8,610 nucleotides of DNA from Chloroflexota bacterium (GTDB lineage Bacteria > Chloroflexota > Limnocylindria > QHBO01): NCBI GenBank assembly GCA_005879815.1, contig VBKA01000084.1:1-8610 (forward strand), read 5' to 3'. A program made the position numbers and the translations under genes. The notes under the pieces are model-generated. The model made no database searches. It saw nothing but the letters and a program-made list of their open reading frames with translations, and was not told the origin of the DNA. Shown piece by piece: positions 6,041 to 8,610 of the stretch; position 1 is the stretch's first letter, and the number at the start of each line of letters is the position of its first letter.

Positions 6041-7258
6041 TCAGCTTGGAGAGCGCAGGTCGTCGCCGCGCCAATCGAGGTCGCGCAGGTCGCGGCCGGC
6101 GCCGCGGCGGATGGCAGCGGAGCCGAAGCGCGCTCGCAGCGCATCCATGGTGCGGTCGAGGCGCTCCGCGTTCGGACGTGTGAAGAGGTCGAGCTGCGCC
6201 GCCTCTTCGAGGCTGCTCACGCCGACGCCGAGCAGCCGGATCTTCGCGCCGGACCACGCAGCCTCGAACAGTCCGAGGCCGGCGTCGCGGATGTCCGAGT
6301 CGGCGGCGGTCGGGTCGGGCAGCGACACCTGCCTGCTGATGGTGGTGAAGTCCGCATAGCGGACCTTGATCGTCACGGTGCGTGCGGTCCAGCCACCCTT
6401 GCGCAGCCGCGCACCCACGTCGGCGCTGAGCGTGCCGAGCCGCTCGTGCAGCGCCGGCCGCCAGTCGACGTCGCTGAAGAAGGTCTCCTCACGCGAGATG
6501 CTGCGCGGTCTACCGGGCAGCACCACCGGTGACGAGTCGATGCCCCGCGCGCGTTCCCATACCGAGCGGCCGTGCACCTGGCCGACGCGACGTTGCAATG
6601 CCTCCAACTGCAGGCCGGCGAGCTGGCCCAGCGTGGTGATACCGAAGCCAGAGCGCAGCCCCTCCTCGGTCGCCGGGCCGAGCCCGGGCAACGCGCGCAG
6701 TGGCAGCGGGGCGAGGAACGCGGCTTCATCACCCGGCTCGACCACCACGAAGCCGCGTGGCTTGCGCAGTTCGGATGCCACCTTGGCGACGGTCTTGCAC
6801 GATGCGACCCCGAAGGAAGCGTGCAGCCCGCACTCGGCAAGGATGCGGTCACGCATCTCGGCGGCAATGTGCGCCGCGAGACCGAACCGCAGCACCGACC
6901 CGGTGACGTCGAGGTAAGCCTCGTCCAGCGACAGCGGCTCGATGAGCGGTGTGTACTCGCGTGCGATGGCGAACACCGAGGACGAGGCCGCACGGTACGC
7001 GGCGAAGTCCACCGGCACGACCACCGCGTGCGGGCAGAGCCGCAGCGCGGTGCGCAAGGGCATCGCCGAGCGCACGCCGTACTCGCGCACCTCGTAGGAC
7101 GCAGCGCTCACCACACCGCGCGCCAGGTGCGCCTTGCCGTCCCCCGCGTCAGCGCCGCCGACGATCACCGGCCGGTTGCGCAACTCCGGGTGGCGCAACT
7201 GCTCCACCGACGCGTAGAAGGCATCGAGGTCGATGTGGATGATGCCGCGAGCACTCAT
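6041..7258 (-). CDS. dinB: DNA polymerase IV (Y-family translesion polymerase)
   Basis: An error-prone polymerase that extends DNA past lesions. The 405-residue length is a little longer than E. coli Pol IV. Palm motifs are HIDLDAFYASVE (8-19), with catalytic D10 and Y15 at the steric-gate position that excludes ribonucleotides, and SLDEAYLD (110-117), with catalytic D112 and E113. SFGVASCKTVAKVASELRKP is the conserved palm segment, and LPGLGPATEEGLRSGFGI is the helix-hairpin-helix thumb. The little-finger domain follows, with SREETF and TVTIKVRYADF. A beta-clamp-binding QLDLF lies at 355-359, ahead of an unusual Arg/Asp-rich tail of about 45 residues. No GAAC-N4-GTTC-type LexA box is seen upstream, so SOS control is not supported. 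A TACGCT 7 nt before the ATG could be a -10 for a leaderless transcript. It lies 149 nt downstream of the XRE-type gene on the same strand. Confidence 0.97.
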   Translation of the reverse strand: MSARGIIHIDLDAFYASVEQLRHPELRNRPVIVGGADAGDGKAHLARGVVSAASYEVREYGVRSAMPLRTALRLCPHAVVVPVDFAAYRAASSSVFAIAREYTPLIEPLSLDEAYLDVTGSVLRFGLAAHIAAEMRDRILAECGLHASFGVASCKTVAKVASELRKPRGFVVVEPGDEAAFLAPLPLRALPGLGPATEEGLRSGFGITTLGQLAGLQLEALQRRVGQVHGRSVWERARGIDSSPVVLPGRPRSISREETFFSDVDWRPALHERLGTLSADVGARLRKGGWTARTVTIKVRYADFTTISRQVSLPDPTAADSDIRDAGLGLFEAAWSGAKIRLLGVGVSSLEEAAQLDLFTRPNAERLDRTMDALRARFGSAAIRRGAGRDLRDLDWRGDDLRSPS

Positions 7259-7294
7259 CGGGCTCAGCGTACGAAATTCCTCAAACGGACGTTG

Positions 7295-7360
7295 AAAAAT
7301 CGGTCGGCGAAGGCGGATTCATTCCGCCTTTGAGTCGGGGTGAGTCGCCGACACCGATTT
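7295..7360 (-). terminator. Compound stem-loop with U-tract upstream of dinB
   Basis: An outer stem pairs 7297-7304 with 7353-7360 (8 bp) and 7305-7310 with 7345-7350 (6 bp), leaving a 2-nt bulge at 7351-7352. Inside it, 7310-7317 (AAGGCGGA) pairs perfectly with 7323-7330 across a TTCAT loop; base 7310 can join either stem. On the minus strand the outer stem runs into five T residues (7295-7299), so the element looks like an intrinsic terminator or attenuator ahead of dinB. The unpaired part holds two copies of TGAGTCG (7331-7337 and 7341-7347). Confidence 0.5.
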
Positions 7361-7362
7361 CA

Positions 7363-7404
7363 GCGATGAAAAAGCGCGGCGGCCGGGGGCGGCTTTTTCA
7401 TCGC
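7363..7404. terminator. 13-bp hairpin just after the XRE-type gene
   Basis: Bases 7363-7375 (GCGATGAAAAAGC) pair perfectly with 7392-7404 (GCTTTTTCATCGC) across a 16-nt GC-rich loop. It begins 3 nt after the stop of the XRE-type gene. The A5/T5 tracts are within the stem rather than after it, so it is not a textbook intrinsic terminator, but its place suggests transcript end formation or 3'-end protection. Together with the compound stem-loop it fills most of the 149-nt gap. Confidence 0.55.
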
Positions 7405-7407
7405 CCC

Positions 7408-7692
7408 TCAGGAGGCTACGGGCTGCGCGACCTCGCGTGGCTGGGTGCGACCGCTGCGGTCCCATTCCTCAACGTCGGCGCCGGTCAGGTAACCGGCGGC
7501 GATCATGAGCTCGACGTACGTCACGCCAAGGTGCGGCGCGGCGCGACGCAGCACCCAGGGCGGAGGGTTGTCGCGATTCTTGTTGACGCTCTGGTAGAAG
7601 TAGATCTGGTTGAGGTCGCACAAGAGTGCGAGTCGATGAAGCGAGATCCCCCGGTCACGACACCTCTCTTTCAAGTACTCCTTGAAGTTCAC
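7408..7692 (-). CDS. XRE/Cro-type helix-turn-helix protein, 94 aa
   Basis: A small putative DNA-binding regulator. From the GTG at 7690-7692 it begins VNFKEYLKERCRDRGISL (first residue Met in vivo), then RLALLCDLNQIYFYQSV and APHLGVTYVELMIAAGYL. This is the order of an XRE domain: first helix, G-I-S-L lead-in, helix-turn-helix, then the fourth-helix pattern with an L-G-V motif and a final A-A-G-Y-L. The remaining 20 residues are polar. The ATG at 7767 would add 25 residues that overlap the end of the HAD gene and lack helix-turn-helix features; the GTG has an AGGACA just upstream, so it is preferred. No sensor domain is seen. It sits 47 nt after the HAD gene on the same strand; both flanking gaps contain candidate operators. 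Confidence 0.8.
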   Translation of the reverse strand: MNFKEYLKERCRDRGISLHRLALLCDLNQIYFYQSVNKNRDNPPPWVLRRAAPHLGVTYVELMIAAGYLTGADVEEWDRSGRTQPREVAQPVAS

Positions 7693-7713
7693 CTGTCCTG
7701 TGCCTCGTTGCCG

Positions 7714-7729
7714 GTGTCGTCCAGTGTCG
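7714..7729. promoter_or_regulatory. 10-bp-spaced direct repeat ahead of the XRE-type gene
   Basis: GTGTCG occurs at 7714-7719 and again at 7724-7729, exactly one helical turn apart, within CCRGTGTCGK units. It lies in the 47-nt gap between the HAD stop and the XRE-type start, about 22-37 nt upstream of the GTG. This is a plausible operator for autoregulation, but the pattern is short and the assignment is inference. Confidence 0.25.
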
Positions 7730-7739
7730 GTAGCAGCGA

Positions 7740-8519
7740 TCAGCAGTATAGGCTCGTGTACCCGCACAGCAGCGGTACCAGTTCGGCCAGACGATGGATG
7801 ACGGCGTCGGCGGCGGTGCCGGCCGGAGCCCCGTCTGCGTGATTCAGTGCCAGGATGGCCCGCATCCGCACGCCGTGCGCTCCGGATATATCGTCGCGCT
7901 CCGTGTCACCGACCATGACCGTGTGCTCTGCCGGCGTCCCGAGCGCATGCAGCGCTTGCTCGAAGATGCGCGGCGACGGCTTGCGCCAGCCGACCTGTCC
8001 AGAGAAGGTGACCGAGTCGAGGCTGGCGCGCAGGCCGAAGTGCTCCAGCTGTGCGTGCATCGAGCGCACGCGATACGGCGCGTTCGAGCACAGCCCGACG
8101 CGCAAGCCTGCCTCGCGGAGCCGGCTCAGCACGGGTAGCGCGTCGGGGTCGATGCGCACCCCCTGCCACCAGGCTTCCTGTTCGATCACGAGTGTCTCGT
8201 CGAGGAGGGCTTCGTCGAGGTCGAGGCCGAGTCGTGCGTAGGCACGCTGGGCGCCGGGGACCAGGTCCATCTCGTCGAGCCGGCCGGAACGCTGGTGGTC
8301 GACGAATTCCTGCTCGACCCGCTCGTGGACCTCATTCAACAGCACGTCGCCGGAAGGACTGGCCAGACCGCGCGCCCGGAGGAGTCCGGCGATGCGCGCG
8401 TACGCCTCCAGCAGTGCGTCGCCCGGGCGGACGAAGCCGGCCAGCGTGTTTCCGTAATCGAAGAGGACGCCGTCGACGCGGGCCGCGCCGAGCGGGGTCG
8501 CGTCAGGGACTGAGGTCAC
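7740..8519 (-). CDS. HAD-superfamily hydrolase
   Basis: A 259-residue putative cytoplasmic phosphatase or dehalogenase-like enzyme; substrate unknown. All four HAD motifs are visible. Motif I is FDYGNTLAG (20-28), with nucleophile D21. Motif II is the serine in LCSNAPY (S145). Motif III is K180 in WRKPSPRIF. Motif IV is MVGDTERDD (202-210), with acidic residues D205 and D209/D210. Residue 23, two after the nucleophile, is Gly where most phosphatases have the Asp general acid/base. This occurs in several HAD subgroups and leaves phosphatase activity uncertain. A helical cap lies between motifs I and II (about 30-125). The start is the GTG at 8517-8519, with only weak upstream GGA; about 14 residues precede the first strand. 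The C-terminus ends oddly in CGYTSLYC. The XRE-type gene follows after 47 nt. Confidence 0.92.
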   Translation of the reverse strand: MTSVPDATPLGAARVDGVLFDYGNTLAGFVRPGDALLEAYARIAGLLRARGLASPSGDVLLNEVHERVEQEFVDHQRSGRLDEMDLVPGAQRAYARLGLDLDEALLDETLVIEQEAWWQGVRIDPDALPVLSRLREAGLRVGLCSNAPYRVRSMHAQLEHFGLRASLDSVTFSGQVGWRKPSPRIFEQALHALGTPAEHTVMVGDTERDDISGAHGVRMRAILALNHADGAPAGTAADAVIHRLAELVPLLCGYTSLYC

Positions 8520-8610
8520 GCGCTCGCGGTTCCGCCTTTGCTGGCGCCTCCGCCGCGGCGTCCGCGGCCCCGCCGCCGCCTGCCCCCGTGCCAGCGCCGG
8601 CGACCGGCCG
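8516..8610 (-). CDS. Possible C-terminal tail of an upstream protein, Arg/Gly-rich (partial)
   Basis: On the minus strand a frame is open from the window edge to a TGA at 8516-8518 that overlaps the HAD GTG start by 4 nt (GTGA), a common operon junction. The 30 or so visible residues are basic and Gly/Arg-rich, with WHGGRRRRGRGRRGGG in the middle, like the RNA-binding tails of some helicases and nucleases. The other two minus-strand frames are also open over this GC-rich stretch, so the call is uncertain and no family can be given. Confidence 0.3.
   Translation of the reverse strand, partial: AGRRRWHGGRRRRGRGRRGGGASKGGTASA

Noticed and set aside
7259..7294. LexA-type SOS box upstream of dinB
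   Set aside because: No GAAC-N4-GTTC-like palindrome occurs in the dinB leader; only unrelated short palindromes such as CGTACG are present.
7297..7404. Inverted repeats as ends of an insertion sequence
   Set aside because: The arms are only about 50 nt apart, enclose no gene and have no flanking target duplication, so RNA hairpins fit better.
1..8610. CRISPR array, tRNA, toxin-antitoxin pair or phage genes
   Set aside because: No regularly spaced repeats, cloverleaf-like segments, paired small toxin/antitoxin genes or phage motifs were seen. The XRE-type gene has no toxin partner beside it; its neighbours are a HAD hydrolase and dinB.

Overview
The window is GC-rich (third codon positions almost all G or C) and densely packed. 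It has short or overlapping gene junctions, GTG and possibly TTG starts, and no tRNA, rRNA, CRISPR array or recognisable insertion sequence. The gene set fits a high-GC Gram-positive-like lineage: a GNAT protein with a DUF4081-like N-terminal half, TPR/LuxR and XRE regulators, a Y-family polymerase and a Thermotoga-type DAHP synthase. Actinomycetota (perhaps Thermoleophilia) or a neighbouring terrabacterial phylum such as Dormibacterota is my inference; no marker gene here settles it.

Left part (1-1998, minus strand). A candidate operon reads leftwards: a small secreted lipoprotein with a PsbP/Mog1-like look, class I-beta DAHP synthase (first step of the shikimate pathway), and the start of a cysteine/histidine-rich, probably zinc-binding protein that begins at a GTG and runs off the left edge.

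Middle part (about 2061-5984, plus strand). Divergent from the lipoprotein is a tightly coupled four-gene cassette: GNAT acetyltransferase, SRPBCC-fold protein, a sigma-70-like protein that has regions 1.2, 2 and 3 but ends before region 4, and a TPR-rich regulator with a C-terminal LuxR helix-turn-helix. The junctions are +14 nt, a 4-nt overlap and an 11-nt overlap. A sigma-like protein without a -35-binding domain, overlapping a gene that supplies a helix-turn-helix, is the most unusual arrangement in the window. After a 205-nt leader-like gap comes an 81-residue protein with a strong ribosome binding site, closed by a perfect hairpin.

Right part (6000-8610, minus strand). Reading leftwards are a possible arginine/glycine-rich protein tail at the window edge, a HAD-family hydrolase, a 94-residue XRE-type helix-turn-helix protein, a highly structured 149-nt intergenic region, and DNA polymerase IV (dinB). 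dinB converges on the 81-residue gene, with the hairpin at 6000-6027 between them. The two intergenic stretches flanking the XRE-type gene share an 8-mer and each carry 10-bp-spaced direct repeats, which suggests, but does not prove, operators for that protein.
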